A DNA stretch of 36,580 bases from Streptomyces longispororuber (GCF_014656095.1 NZ_BNBT01000080.1:1-36580), one strand, 5' to 3'. Counted from the first letter of the stretch, positions 15,566-23,871 are shown. A program made the numbers and translations. The notes: a model not told the origin generated them from the letters alone.

Positions 15566-16966
15566 TCAGCACTTCCTGGCGTCGGCGTGCAGGGCCAGCG
15601 CGGTGTCCGGGGCGACGGCGGCCCGGAAGCGGCCCGAGCCGTCCACGGTGACCTTCCTGCCGCTCTGGACGTCGCAGTAGCTGCCCGGGGCGAGGGACGT
15701 CTGGAAGGTCCGGTCGACGGTGGAGCCCTCGTGGTTGATCACCACGTAGGCCTTGTTCCCGCGGCCGAACGCGATGGCGTCGTTGCCGTTGTCCCACCAG
15801 TGGGTGACGCCGGTGCCGCGCGCGGTGTTGCGGAACTTGACCATGCTCCTGATCTCGGGCCAGGCGTGCTGGCACTTCCAGCCGTCGCTGTAGCACGCCT
15901 TGACGTGGCCGCCCTCGGGCGAGCCCGCGTCGGGGTCGCTGAACTCGTAGCCGGAGTGCACGTCCGGGGAGCCGTAGGGCCAGGCCAGCATGAAGACGTG
16001 GGCGAGGGTGTACTTCGCGCCGTCCTTGTAGGAGAGGGACTTGCCGTGGCGCTCGGTGTCGTGGTTGGTGACGAAGACGGAGGACGTGGAGCCCGGCATG
16101 TAGCCCCAGCCCTCGCCGTAGTTCTTGAGGTAGGCGAGCTTCTCGTCGTTGAGGACGCGCTTGAGGTCCCAGGCGTAGCGGAACTCCTGGGCGTCGCCGG
16201 TGGCGGTGTACTCGCTCGGCGACACCGCCTCGTTCGCGCCGTACAGCGTCTCCTGCTTCCAGTAGACGTCCGGCTTGGTCAGCCGGGACTTGATGTTCTT
16301 GAGGTCGTCGACGGGCATGTGCTTGGCCGCGTCGACACGGAAGCCGTCGACGCCGAGGGACAGGAGGTCGTTGAGGTAGGCCGCGATCCTGCCGCGGACG
16401 TACTCCTCGCCGGTGTCCAGGTCGGCCAGGCCGCCCAGTTCGCAGTGCTGGACGTTCCACCGGTCCTGGTAGTTGCCGATGGACGCCTGGCAGTCGTCCA
16501 TGTCGGCGGCCGAGTACGTGCCGGGGTAGTCGTACTTGGTGAAGCGGGAGCCCGCGGAACCGGTGCCGGAGGCGTTCGTCATGTGGTTGATCACCGCGTC
16601 GGCGATGACCTTGACGCCCGCGGAGTGGCAGGCCTTGACCATGGCCCGGAACGCGGCGCGGTCACCGAGCCGGGTGCCGATCCGGTAGCTGACGGGCTGG
16701 TACGCGGCCCACCAGGCCTCGCCCTGGAGGCGCTCCTGTGGCGGTGACACCTGGACGGCGCCGTACCCGTCCGGGCCGAGCTGGTCCCTGCACGCCCTGG
16801 CCACCGACGCGTACTTCCACTCGAAGAGCACGGCGGTGACGTCCTTGCCCCCGGGCGGGGCGGCCTGCGCCTGCGGGGCTCCCGCGACGAGGCCGCCGAC
16901 GGCTCCGGCGGCGAGGGCGAGGGCGGTGGCGAGCGGTCTGCGAACCATGGTCCTACGGGCAGCCAT
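15566..16966 (-). CDS. Secreted alpha-amylase (GH13)
   Basis: A 466-residue exported endo-amylase. It starts with a signal peptide (MAARRTMVRRPLATALALAAGA with a likely cut after AQA near residue 35), then the (beta/alpha)8 barrel with VIADAVINHM, GFRVDAAKHM (nucleophile Asp212), KQETLYG (acid Glu239) and FVTNHDTERH (Asp303), then a C-domain ending HADARKC. It has no starch-binding CBM20, which some streptomycete amylases carry after this point. GGAGG lies 6 nt before the ATG at 16966. It hydrolyses internal alpha-1,4 bonds of starch outside the cell. Inverted TTGC/GCAA elements upstream (17038-17050, 17153-17166) and the nearby malR suggest MalR control. Confidence 0.95.
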   Translation of the reverse strand: MAARRTMVRRPLATALALAAGAVGGLVAGAPQAQAAPPGGKDVTAVLFEWKYASVARACRDQLGPDGYGAVQVSPPQERLQGEAWWAAYQPVSYRIGTRLGDRAAFRAMVKACHSAGVKVIADAVINHMTNASGTGSAGSRFTKYDYPGTYSAADMDDCQASIGNYQDRWNVQHCELGGLADLDTGEEYVRGRIAAYLNDLLSLGVDGFRVDAAKHMPVDDLKNIKSRLTKPDVYWKQETLYGANEAVSPSEYTATGDAQEFRYAWDLKRVLNDEKLAYLKNYGEGWGYMPGSTSSVFVTNHDTERHGKSLSYKDGAKYTLAHVFMLAWPYGSPDVHSGYEFSDPDAGSPEGGHVKACYSDGWKCQHAWPEIRSMVKFRNTARGTGVTHWWDNGNDAIAFGRGNKAYVVINHEGSTVDRTFQTSLAPGSYCDVQSGRKVTVDGSGRFRAAVAPDTALALHADARKC

Positions 16967-17037
16967 GAGGGGCCTCCAGCGTCAGTGGGGGATGGCCTTG
17001 TCCGGCAACGCGCCGCGCCCGTCAGGCCGTTGAAGAT

Positions 17038-17050
17038 TGTTGCAGCAACA
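17038..17050. promoter_or_regulatory. Palindrome TGTTGCAGCAACA, putative MalR-type operator
   Basis: A perfect 13-bp palindrome, 72 bp upstream of the amylase start. LacI-family repressors bind short odd- or even-spaced palindromes, and streptomycete amylase promoters are known to carry TTGCA-type elements under MalR/Reg1. Assignment to MalR is inferred. Confidence 0.5.
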
Positions 17051-17152
17051 TTTCACGCCGATTTCGGTCGTGACCGTACGACCCCCCGGAACCGCGGTCA
17101 ACCCTTCCCGCTGAGCGGGCGTCACTCCGGGATTTCCTTGAGGTCATTCGCC

Positions 17153-17169
17153 GCAAAACCTTTTGCAAG
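17153..17169. promoter_or_regulatory. Second TTGC/GCAA element, GCAAAACCTTTTGC
   Basis: GCAAAA (17153-17158) and TTTTGC (17161-17166) are perfect inverted arms, continuing into TTGCAAG and a nearby ATTGC. It lies about 190 bp upstream of the amylase start and could bind the same regulator or act as an auxiliary site. Confidence 0.35.
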
Positions 17170-17362
17170 ACATTGCGACGGTGTTACGTTCCCCCACGAC
17201 TCCGGTCCGAGCGGCCGAGGGCCCTGGCAACGGGCTCCACGCGCCCGGCCGTTCGGACCGGGGCCTCGGAACGGGGCCCGGGGCCACATCGTTTCCCCGC
17301 TGCCCCGACCGGGCCGGCGCCGGGCCCTTTCTCCGCGGCCGCCCGCGCCCTCGCGCAGCGGC

Positions 17363-17866
17363 TCAGGACACCCGCACGGCCGGGCTGCCCGGCGCGATCG
17401 TCGCCACCTGTCCCCGGCCGCAGTGGATGACCCGTTCGCCGAGGCCGCGGCGGTCCATCTCCGCGTGGAAGGCGCTGAGCGGCGACTTCATCACCGTGTA
17501 GTCGTCGTAGTGCACGGGCAGGGCGAAGCGGGGGCGGAGCCGTCGGGTGAGTTCCGCGCCCTGCCGGCCGTCCATGGTGACGACGAAGCCTCCCGGCAGG
17601 CGGGTGCCGCCGAGACACAGGACCGCGACGTCGGTGTCCGGGTAGCGCCGGGCGATCTCGTCGATGCCGTCGATGCCGTCGAAGAGCAGCGTCCCCCCGA
17701 TCTGTACACACGCAGGCGCACCGGCCCGCCCGCCGGGCCGAACTCCAGCATGCTGCCCATGACCGGCGGCAGGAGGCCGCGCAGGAATCCGAGGGCGTGG
17801 CGGCCGGGCATCGCGGTCAGCCGGATCCGGTGACCCTCCTTGGCGAGGGTGTGGTGCTGCCCCCGT
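17363..17866 (-). pseudogene. Metallo-beta-lactamase-fold hydrolase, 5'-truncated and frameshifted
   Basis: The 3' half of a family of cytoplasmic MBL-fold hydrolases is recognisable. HTLAKEGHRIRLTAMPGRHA through LLPPVMGSMLEF is in one frame. After a frame change at about 17700 (an extra AG in TAC ag ATC GGG) it continues as GTLLFDGIDGIDEIARRYPD, MDGRQGAELTRRL and ALPVHYDDYTVMKSPLSAF to the TGA at 17363. The N-terminal part with the HxHxDH metal-binding motif is absent: upstream is malR promoter DNA. Both defects make it non-functional. Its position next to malR, where maltose genes often lie in streptomycetes, suggests a deletion joined unrelated DNA here. Confidence 0.8.
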
Positions 17867-17989
17867 GTGCCCACGCTATGCGGCGCGCCTTCCCCGCCCC
17901 GGCCGCGCCACGCCAGGCCGGGGGCGGGCGGGCGCTCCCGCCACAGGTTGCCGAATTCCGCAGGTTCCCGGGGAAAACGGAGGCTTTCC

Positions 17990-17999
17990 GCAAGCTTGC
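17990..17999. promoter_or_regulatory. Palindrome GCAAGCTTGC upstream of malR
   Basis: A perfect 10-bp palindrome inside CCGCAAGCTTGCACC, 45 bp before the malR ATG. It shares the GCAA/TTGC half-sites of the other elements in this region and is a candidate autoregulatory site. TACAGT at 18031-18036 is a possible -10, which would give a very short leader. Confidence 0.5.
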
Positions 18000-18044
18000 A
18001 CCGCTGGTGGGCAATCAGGCGGATGACAGGTACAGTCCGGTCCC

Positions 18045-19082
18045 ATGACCGCACGGCTCGTCGACATCGCAGCGCAGGCAGGGGTCAGCGAAGCCACCGT
18101 GAGCCGGGTACTGAACGGCAAGCCCGGTGTCGCCGCGGCCACCCGGGAATCCGTCCTCGCGGCGCTCGACGTGCTCGGGTTCGAGCGCCCGCCACGGCTG
18201 CGGCAGCGCGGCAGCGCCGGTCTCGTCGGGCTGATCACGCCCGAGCTGGACAACCCGATCTTCCCCGCGCTCGCCCAGGTCGTCGCGCAGAGCCTGACCC
18301 GCCAGGGCTACACGCCCGTGCTCGCCACCCAGACCCCCGGCGGCTCCACCGAGGACGAGCTGACCGAGATGCTGGTGGACCGCGGCGTCGCGGGCATCAT
18401 CTTCGTCTCCGGGCTGCACGCCGACACCACCGCCGACATGGGCCGCTACGAGGCACTGCGCGCCAAGGGCGTGCCGTTCGTCCTGGTCAACGGCTTCTCC
18501 CCGCAGGTGAAGGCGCCGTTCGTGTCGACCGACGACCGGGCCGCGGCGCGCCTTGCCGTCACGCATCTGGCCTCGCTCGGCCACACCCGCATCGGCCTCG
18601 CGGTGGGCCCCCGGCGCTTCGTGCCCGTGCTGCGCAAGATCGAGGGCTTCCAGCTCGGCATGCGTGAGCGCCTTGGCATGCCGGCCGACGACTCCGGCGA
18701 GCTGATCGAGCACTCCCTGTACTCCCTGGAGGGCGGCCAGGCCGCCGCGGGCACCCTGATCGGCAAGGGGTGCACGGCGATCGTGTGCGCCAGCGACATG
18801 ATGGCGCTCGGCGCCGTCCGGGCCGCCCGCGAGCGCGGTCTCGAGGTGCCCCGGGACATCTCGGTGGTCGGCTTCGACGACTCCCCGCTCATCGCGTTCA
18901 CCGACCCGCCGCTGACCACCGTGCGCCAGCCCGTCCAGGCGATGGGCCAGGCCGCGGTGCGCACGCTCCTGGAGGAGATCGGCGGCACCCCCGCCCCGCA
19001 CAGCGAGTTCGTGTTCCTGCCGGAGCTGGTGGTCCGCGAGTCGACGGCGTCGGGGCGGCAGGAGGACCGCAGGTCCGCCTAG
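18045..19082 (+). CDS. malR: MalR/Reg1-type LacI-family transcriptional repressor
   Basis: A 345-residue LacI-family regulator. The N-terminal helix-turn-helix is TARLVDIAAQAGVSEATVSRVLNG with a hinge helix to about residue 60, followed by a periplasmic-binding-protein-like sensor domain (LVGLITPELDNPIFPALAQ, GVAGIIFVSGLHADTTADM, ISVVGFDDSPLIAFTDPPLTTV). It matches remembered streptomycete MalR (Reg1) closely along its whole length; MalR represses maltose uptake and amylase genes until maltodextrin is available. The ATG at 18045 has no strong ribosome-binding site. In S. coelicolor malR lies beside malEFG, which are not in this window. The stop codon shares CTAG with the end of the rmlB-like scrap on the other strand. 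Confidence 0.93.
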   Translation: MTARLVDIAAQAGVSEATVSRVLNGKPGVAAATRESVLAALDVLGFERPPRLRQRGSAGLVGLITPELDNPIFPALAQVVAQSLTRQGYTPVLATQTPGGSTEDELTEMLVDRGVAGIIFVSGLHADTTADMGRYEALRAKGVPFVLVNGFSPQVKAPFVSTDDRAAARLAVTHLASLGHTRIGLAVGPRRFVPVLRKIEGFQLGMRERLGMPADDSGELIEHSLYSLEGGQAAAGTLIGKGCTAIVCASDMMALGAVRAARERGLEVPRDISVVGFDDSPLIAFTDPPLTTVRQPVQAMGQAAVRTLLEEIGGTPAPHSEFVFLPELVVRESTASGRQEDRRSA

Positions 19083-19171
19083 CGGCGGGCGGGTACCAGG
19101 GGGCGCCACCAGGCGCGGTGCTCGCGGTACCAGTGGACGGTCCGGGCCAGGGCCTCGTCGAAGTCGACGCG
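19079..19171 (-). pseudogene. C-terminal remnant of an RmlB-like dTDP-glucose 4,6-dehydratase
   Basis: On the minus strand, RVDFDEALARTVHWYREH followed by RAWWRPLVPARR and a TAG reproduces the extreme C-terminus of RmlB-type sugar-nucleotide dehydratases (pattern TVxWYRxNRAWWxPL). Only about 30 codons survive; upstream in the same frame is a TGA that ends the adjacent broken GH13 gene. The stop overlaps the malR stop. It is best read as a leftover from a deletion that removed the rest of the gene. Confidence 0.7.
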
Positions 19172-19216
19172 CGGGCCCGCCCGCGGACTGCCGACTCCGC
19201 GGGTGGCAGGGGGCTT

Positions 19217-21312
19217 TCAGTTGCCCTGCCGTACGCCGGTGGCGCCGATGAGGGCTCCGTCCGCTCCGCGCTCGGTGGCCAGGAGCTGGCGGGCGCGCCG
19301 GGCGTCGGGCACGCGGTCGCGGTCGCGCGGGTCGACGGTGAGGACCGTCTCCCCGTCCGCGAGCCCGGGGCGGCGGCCCGCGCCGGGCCCGGCGGGGCGC
19401 AGCCGCAGCCAGTGCCCTTCGTCGGAGAGCGCGCCGTCCCGGAGGGTGATGCCGCCGCGCGGCGCGTAGACGAGCTGGCGCGAGGCCACGCCCGCGCCTC
19501 CCGCCGGCCGGACGACGGTGTCCTCGTCGAGCCAGCGGACGCGGGAAGCCGCCAGGTCAAGGCCGAGCGCCCCGCCGAGCGCCGGTGTCAGGTACGCGGA
19601 CTCGCCCGCCACCCGCCACCCCTCGTTGCCGTAGAGGCCGATGTCGAGGGACTCGTCGTCGGGCACGTCCTTCTCGACCGTGTACGTGAGCGAGGTGGCG
19701 CCCTTGGCGAGCGGCACCCAGGCGAAGGCTCCGTAGGCGTCACGGCCGGTGAAGGCGGCGGGCGCGCCGCCCGCCCCGGTCCGCAGGCGCCAGCCCTCGT
19801 AGTCGCCGTCGGGCCGCCGGTAGTGCACGACGGCGTGGGCGCGCTGGAGGGCGGGTCTCACGGGTGACGGCGGGCGCCCCGTGCTGCTGGTGGCCAGGGC
19901 GTGCGCGGCGCGGCCCCCGCTGTCCACGACGACGGCCTTGTAGCACAGTGCGGTCGACTCGGGCAGGGCCGGGTCGAGGTGCTGGGTGACCTTGTAGGGG
20001 GCGTGGTCGGCGGTGCCGAGCACCTGCCAGGGGCCGTGGCCCTGCCGGGCGGCGAAGACGACCCGGTTCAGCTCGCCGCCGTCCACGTCGGCGGTGAGCT
20101 CGACGGTGCCGGTGGCGCCCTCCTCCGGCGCGCGCAGGGTGACGCGGGGCCGCGCGTCCGGTCCCGGCAGCGGCCCGTCGGCCTGGAGCACCACGGACGA
20201 GAGCGCGGGGACGGTGACGGTGACGCCCCGGTCCGCGCCGCTGCGCACCGGGGCGTTGGTGCCGTACAGCGGGGTGTAGCGCCGGTGGGCCGCGCCGGTC
20301 GGTATGCGGACGGTCCTCGCCCCGGTCGCGTTGTTGTGCGCCACGACGTACTCGACGCGCTTGCGGGGGTCCGTACGGGAGTACGCGTACACGCCGGGCC
20401 CGTCGGCGGGCCCGGGGTACCGGTCGGTGAACACGCCGTCGCGCAGGGCGGGGTGGCGCCGCGTCAGCTCGGAGAGGCGGGCGACGGCCCGGTACAGCGG
20501 GTGCCGGGTGTCGTACGCGTCCCGGGCGTGGGTGCGGTCGGTGCCGATCTGGTCGTCGTCGCGGTAGGCGGGGGCGTCGGTGGCGAACAGCGGCTGGCGG
20601 GCGGCGTTGTCGCCGCCGGAGCCGGTGAAGCCCTGCTCGTCACCGGCGTAGACGACGCGGTTGCCGCGGCCGAGGAACATCAGCTCGTGCGCGAGGCGGT
20701 CGCGGCGCAGCAGCTCCGCGTCGCTCGCGCCGGGGTTGTCCTGGGCGATCATGCCGCCGATGCGGCCCATGTCGTGACTGCCGAGGAAGGTCACCTGCTC
20801 GTAGGCGTTGGCCTTGCCGGTGGATGCGCTCCATGCCCGCGACGACCTCGGGGCGTTCGGTCCACAGGTCGTCGTTGCCCATGAAGTCGCCGTTGAGGCC
20901 GCTCTCCCCGGCGAAGGTGGACTCGCCGCGGTTGTGGTACATCGTGGGGTCGTTGAGCCAGGCGGGTTTGCGGGCGTGCCGGTCGGCGTCCGCGATCCGC
21001 GGGGTGTAGGGGAAGCTGTCCGCGTCGACGGGGCGCACGCCCGCGCTGTCGTCGAAGGGCCGGCCTTCGCGGTCGAGGTAGGGGAAGGCGCCCTTCGAAC
21101 GGTAGCCGTACTGGTTCTCCGCGAAGTGGACGAGGTCCGCGGTGTGGTTGGTGACGACGTCGAAGAACACCTTCATGCCCTTGGCGTGCGCCTTGTCGAC
21201 CAGCTCGGTCAGGTCCGGAAGCGGCGTCGGCGTGGTGGCGGGTCGCGGGCACGAGGGCGGCCAGTGGCGCGAGGGCCAGCACGGCGGCGGTCCTTGCGCG
21301 GGCACGGTTCAC
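19217..21312 (-). pseudogene. Secreted GH13 alpha-amylase/pullulanase with PUD-like C-terminal domain, internally deleted
   Basis: The GTG at 21312 has AAGGAG 8 nt upstream and starts a good signal peptide (ARTAAVLALAPLAALVPA). The frame is then lost and the N-terminal third of the barrel is missing. DLTELVDKAHAKGMKVFFDVVTNHT resumes at about 21220 in another frame and runs to ERPEVVAGMERIHR at about 20820. The segment that should hold the nucleophile Asp and acid Glu is gone, and sequence continues in a third frame as NAYEQVTFLGSHDMGRIGG, with the last catalytic Asp, to the stop at 19217. The tail contains an Ig-like part and a pullulanase-associated-like domain (HAVVHYRRPDGDYEGWRL). About 2.1 kb remains. 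Loss of two catalytic residues makes it inactive. Repeats at 21501-21536 mark its old control region. Confidence 0.88.
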
Positions 21313-21331
21313 GGGTGCGCTCCTTCGGGGC

Positions 21332-21415
21332 GTGGCGGCGGACTGCGCGCGTCCGTCGCGGCAGCGGACTGCGCGTCCGTCGTGGCGGCGGACTACGCGT
21401 CCGTCGTGGTGGCGG
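21332..21415. repeat. 24-bp tandem repeat, three and a half copies
   Basis: Units begin at 21332 (26 bp, with a 2-bp CG expansion), 21358 and 21382 (24 bp each), with a partial fourth from 21406. Each follows GTGGCGGCGGACTGC then GCGTCCGTC. It lies directly upstream of the start region of the broken GH13 gene and codes for nothing recognised. Confidence 0.85.
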
Positions 21416-21500
21416 GGGGCGCGGCCGATGCCGACGGCCCGGCGCCCGCGGTGGAACCGCGCCGGGAGAGGGCCTACGGACGACCTATGGACAGGGCGGC

Positions 21501-21536
21501 GAAAGTATTCTGATTCCTTGCAGAAAGTATTTGCAC
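21501..21536. promoter_or_regulatory. Direct repeats GAAAGTATT x2 and TTGCA x2, putative MalR-type control element
   Basis: GAAAGTATT occurs at 21501-21509 and 21523-21531, 22 bp apart (two helical turns). TTGCAG (21518-21523) and TTGCAC (21531-21536) are interleaved. The element sits about 190 bp upstream of the dead GH13 gene and resembles the TTGCA-type repeats described for streptomycete amylase promoters. Which regulator binds is inferred. Confidence 0.4.
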
Positions 21537-21686
21537 GGGACTCTAGAAGCCGCCCTCCGACGGGTCAACCCCGCCGCCTCGCCGAACTCCCCCTCTGGCA
21601 TGGCCAGTTGCCGCCGCCCCCTCACCAACTCACGGACAGGACCCGCCGATCGCACGGCCGCGCCCACGCCAACCGCTGCAACTCCA

Positions 21687-21700
21687 CCGCAAGATTGCGG
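21687..21700. promoter_or_regulatory. Inverted repeat CCGCAA-GA-TTGCGG upstream of the kinase gene
   Basis: Perfect 6-bp arms with a 2-bp spacer, followed at once by GGAAACGCTTCC, itself a GGAA-N4-TTCC repeat. It shares GCAAG(A/C)TTGC with the element upstream of malR. It is about 100 bp before the PfkB start, suggesting that this kinase belongs to the MalR regulon. Confidence 0.5.
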
Positions 21701-21797
21701 AAACGCTTCCATCATCGCCGCCCGACGTGCTTGACTGCACTCCGGCCGGGAGCGACCAGCCCGGCCGGGCCCCGTCGGCCACGCCCAGGAGGACCCC

Positions 21798-22781
21798 GTG
21801 CCCGCTGACATCGACGACATCGACGTTCTCGTCCTGGGCGGCGCCGGGGTGGACACGATCGTGTACGTTCCCGAGCTGCCGCTGCCCTTCGCCGACAGCT
21901 ACATGGTCCCCGCCATCGACATGCGGGCCGGGCAGACCGGCGACTTCGTGGCGATGGGCACCCACGCGCTGGGGCTGCGCACGCACCACATCGACGTCAT
22001 CGGCGACGACCACCCGGGCGACCTGGTGCGCGCGCTGCACCAGGACAAGGGCATCGCGCTCACCGAGGTCCCGCTGTCCGCGGGGACCAAGCGCGCGGTG
22101 AACCTCGTGTCCCCGGACGGCCGCCGCCTTTCGCTGTACGACAACACCCGCTCGCACGAGGCCGACCGGCTGCCGCCCGCCACGGTGGCGGCCCTCGCGG
22201 GCGCGAGCCGTCACGCGCACGTCTCCATCACCCAGCCCTGCGCCCACGCCCTGCCCACCCTGCGGGCGGCGGGCGTGTCCCTCTCCACGGACCTGCACAA
22301 CTGGGACGGTCACGAGCCGTACCACGAGGCCTTCGCCTACGAGGCCGACGTGGTGTTCCTGTCGACGGCGGCCCTGGCCGACCCGGAGCGGACCATGCGG
22401 CGGATCGCCGCGCGCGGCCGGGCGCGAGCGGTCGTCGCCACGGCCGGGGCGGAGGGCGCGTACCTCCTCGCCGACGGCGAGCTCACGCACGTCCCGGCCG
22501 CCGCTCCCCCGGCCCCGGTGGTGGACTCCAACGGGGCGGGGGACGCCTTCGCCTCCGGCTACCTCTTCGGCCTGCTGTCCGGCGAGCCGCCCCTGCGCTG
22601 CGCCCTCTACGGCTCCCTGGCGGGCGCCCACGCCTGCACCGTGCCCGCCACCGGCACCGACGTCATCCGCCGGGACCAGCTCCTCGCGAGAGCGGCAGAC
22701 GTCGACGGGCGCGCCCACGACGACCGCCCCACCGGCGGCAGGCGCACGAACGGGAGCCGCGCCGGCGACCGCCCCGTATGA
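21798..22781 (+). CDS. PfkB-family carbohydrate kinase
   Basis: A 327-residue ribokinase-fold kinase. The first strand is DVLVLGGAGVDTIVYV, and the C-terminal signature is VDSNGAGDAFASGYLFGLL, with the anion hole GAG and catalytic Asp near residue 249 (Ser-Asn replaces the commoner Thr-Thr/Thr-x before GAGD). It should phosphorylate a sugar or nucleoside with ATP in the cytoplasm; the substrate cannot be told. The last 35 or so residues are Arg/Asp/Gly-rich and lie beyond the fold. GTG at 21798 is supported by AGGAGG a few nt upstream. The TTGC/GCAA operator-like element in its leader, shared with malR, suggests a role in sugar use with the amylases. Confidence 0.9.
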   Translation: MPADIDDIDVLVLGGAGVDTIVYVPELPLPFADSYMVPAIDMRAGQTGDFVAMGTHALGLRTHHIDVIGDDHPGDLVRALHQDKGIALTEVPLSAGTKRAVNLVSPDGRRLSLYDNTRSHEADRLPPATVAALAGASRHAHVSITQPCAHALPTLRAAGVSLSTDLHNWDGHEPYHEAFAYEADVVFLSTAALADPERTMRRIAARGRARAVVATAGAEGAYLLADGELTHVPAAAPPAPVVDSNGAGDAFASGYLFGLLSGEPPLRCALYGSLAGAHACTVPATGTDVIRRDQLLARAADVDGRAHDDRPTGGRRTNGSRAGDRPV

Positions 22782-22823
22782 GACCCGCCTGCCCCAGCGC
22801 CCTTCAGCGGGACGGGCCCACGG

Positions 22824-23483
22824 CTATCGCGTGCCACGCCCCTCGTCGGCACGGGCGTGCCCGGCGGTCACCGCCCGCCCCACGCCGGGCAGGAACCGCC
22901 CGACCCGGGCGGCGTACGCGCGATAGGCCGCGCCGTGGGCTCGTACCAAGTAGGGCTCCTCGACGGTCCGCACCTGGAGCGCGATGCCGACGAACGCGAG
23001 GGCCCAGGCGAGGAGTGGGAGCCAACCGGGCACCATCGCCACGATGCCCGCCATACCGATGAGCAGCGAGGTGTAGACGGGGTTGCGCACCAGCCCGAAC
23101 ACTCCGCCCGTCACCAGCGCCGTGCGCTCCTCCACCGCGACGCCGATCCGCCAGGAACGGCCCATCGCCTGCTGCGCGGCGAACACGCCCGCGTATCCGG
23201 CGACGGCGACGGCGAGCCCCGCCCAGAACACCGGCGCCGTGGCCGGCCGCCCCGCCGGGCCCGTCACCCCGAGCGCGGCGAGCAGGGGGGCCAGCCCTCC
23301 CAGCGCGAGCCCCGCGCCCGAGAGCACCTGTGACCACCACGGCGGGGTGCCCGGCCTCGCAGGGGTGAAGCGGTAGCCGTTGTCGCCGGTCGCGCGGTGG
23401 TGCAACCAGCTACGCAGCCCGAAACCGACCACCCCCGCGGCCACGTGAACGGACAACGCCACCCATCCGGTCCAGGTTCCCAT
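22824..23483 (-). CDS. Isoprenylcysteine carboxyl methyltransferase (ICMT)-like membrane protein
   Basis: A 219-residue integral membrane protein with about five hydrophobic segments (WVALSVHVAAGVVGFGL, VLSGAGLALGGLAPLLAAL, WAGLAVAVAGYAGVFAA, LLIGMAGIVAMVPGWLPLL). The family C-terminal signature is RNPVYTSLL, then EEPYLVRAHGAAYRAYAARVGRFLP, which in ICMT/PEMT-like enzymes binds S-adenosylmethionine. The bacterial substrates of most such proteins are unknown. The ATG at 23483 is chosen because it directly precedes the first membrane segment; a GTG two codons upstream is an alternative. It converges on the PfkB gene. Confidence 0.82.
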   Translation of the reverse strand: MGTWTGWVALSVHVAAGVVGFGLRSWLHHRATGDNGYRFTPARPGTPPWWSQVLSGAGLALGGLAPLLAALGVTGPAGRPATAPVFWAGLAVAVAGYAGVFAAQQAMGRSWRIGVAVEERTALVTGGVFGLVRNPVYTSLLIGMAGIVAMVPGWLPLLAWALAFVGIALQVRTVEEPYLVRAHGAAYRAYAARVGRFLPGVGRAVTAGHARADEGRGTR

Positions 23484-23643
23484 CCACACCACTCTACGAC
23501 CGGCGGGGCCCGACCCCCGCGACACAGGGCGGGGTCCTGGGTCCCCGCCCTTCGCACCGGCCCCCGGAATGCGCCCGGCCCCGACGAGCGGGACAGTGAA
23601 AGGCGACGTACACCAAGTCGCGGAGCGTGGAGGGATCAGGACC

Positions 23644-23871
23644 ATGGCGAAGGACGAGAAGTTCACCAAGGGCGATCGCGTCTCCTGGAAGAGTCATGGC
23701 CAGACCGTTCCGGGGAAGGTCAAGAAGAAGATCACGGAACGCACGAAGGCGGCAGGACGCACCGTGGACGCCTCGAAGGACGAGCCGCAGTACGAGGTGG
23801 AGAGCGAGAAGTCCGGCCGTAGCGCCGTCCACAAGGCACAGGCGCTGCGCAAGAAGGGGAAGGGCTCCTGA
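23644..23871 (+). CDS. DUF2945 (hypervirulence-associated Tudor-like) protein
   Basis: A 75-residue, highly charged protein (FTKGDRVSWKSHGQTVPGKVKKK ... YEVESEKSGRSAVHKAQALRKK). The GDRVSWKSHGQTVPGKV start and SEKSGRSAVHKAQAL end are characteristic of the small DUF2945 family, thought from its fold to be an SH3/Tudor-like binding module. The biochemical role is not established. GGAGGG lies about 10 nt before the ATG. A spore-photoproduct-lyase-like gene follows on the same strand after 73 bp. Confidence 0.88.
   Translation: MAKDEKFTKGDRVSWKSHGQTVPGKVKKKITERTKAAGRTVDASKDEPQYEVESEKSGRSAVHKAQALRKKGKGS

Larger units (their letters stand above)
16967..17362. other. Amylase upstream region, 396 bp
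   Basis: It contains two palindromic TTGC/GCAA elements (listed separately) and an AT-richer island at about 17030-17200 that presumably holds the amylase promoter on the minus strand. GTGTTACG at 17182 and the sequence to 17362 show no recognised gene; this part is the 3' flank of the broken metallo-hydrolase. Confidence 0.5.
21313..21797. other. Divergent region between the dead GH13 gene and the PfkB gene, 485 bp
   Basis: It holds the 24-bp repeats, an AT-rich island at about 21500-21550 with direct repeats, a TTGC/GCAA palindrome at 21687-21700, and the AGGAGG ribosome-binding site of the kinase at 21788-21793. No gene was found in it. Confidence 0.6.
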
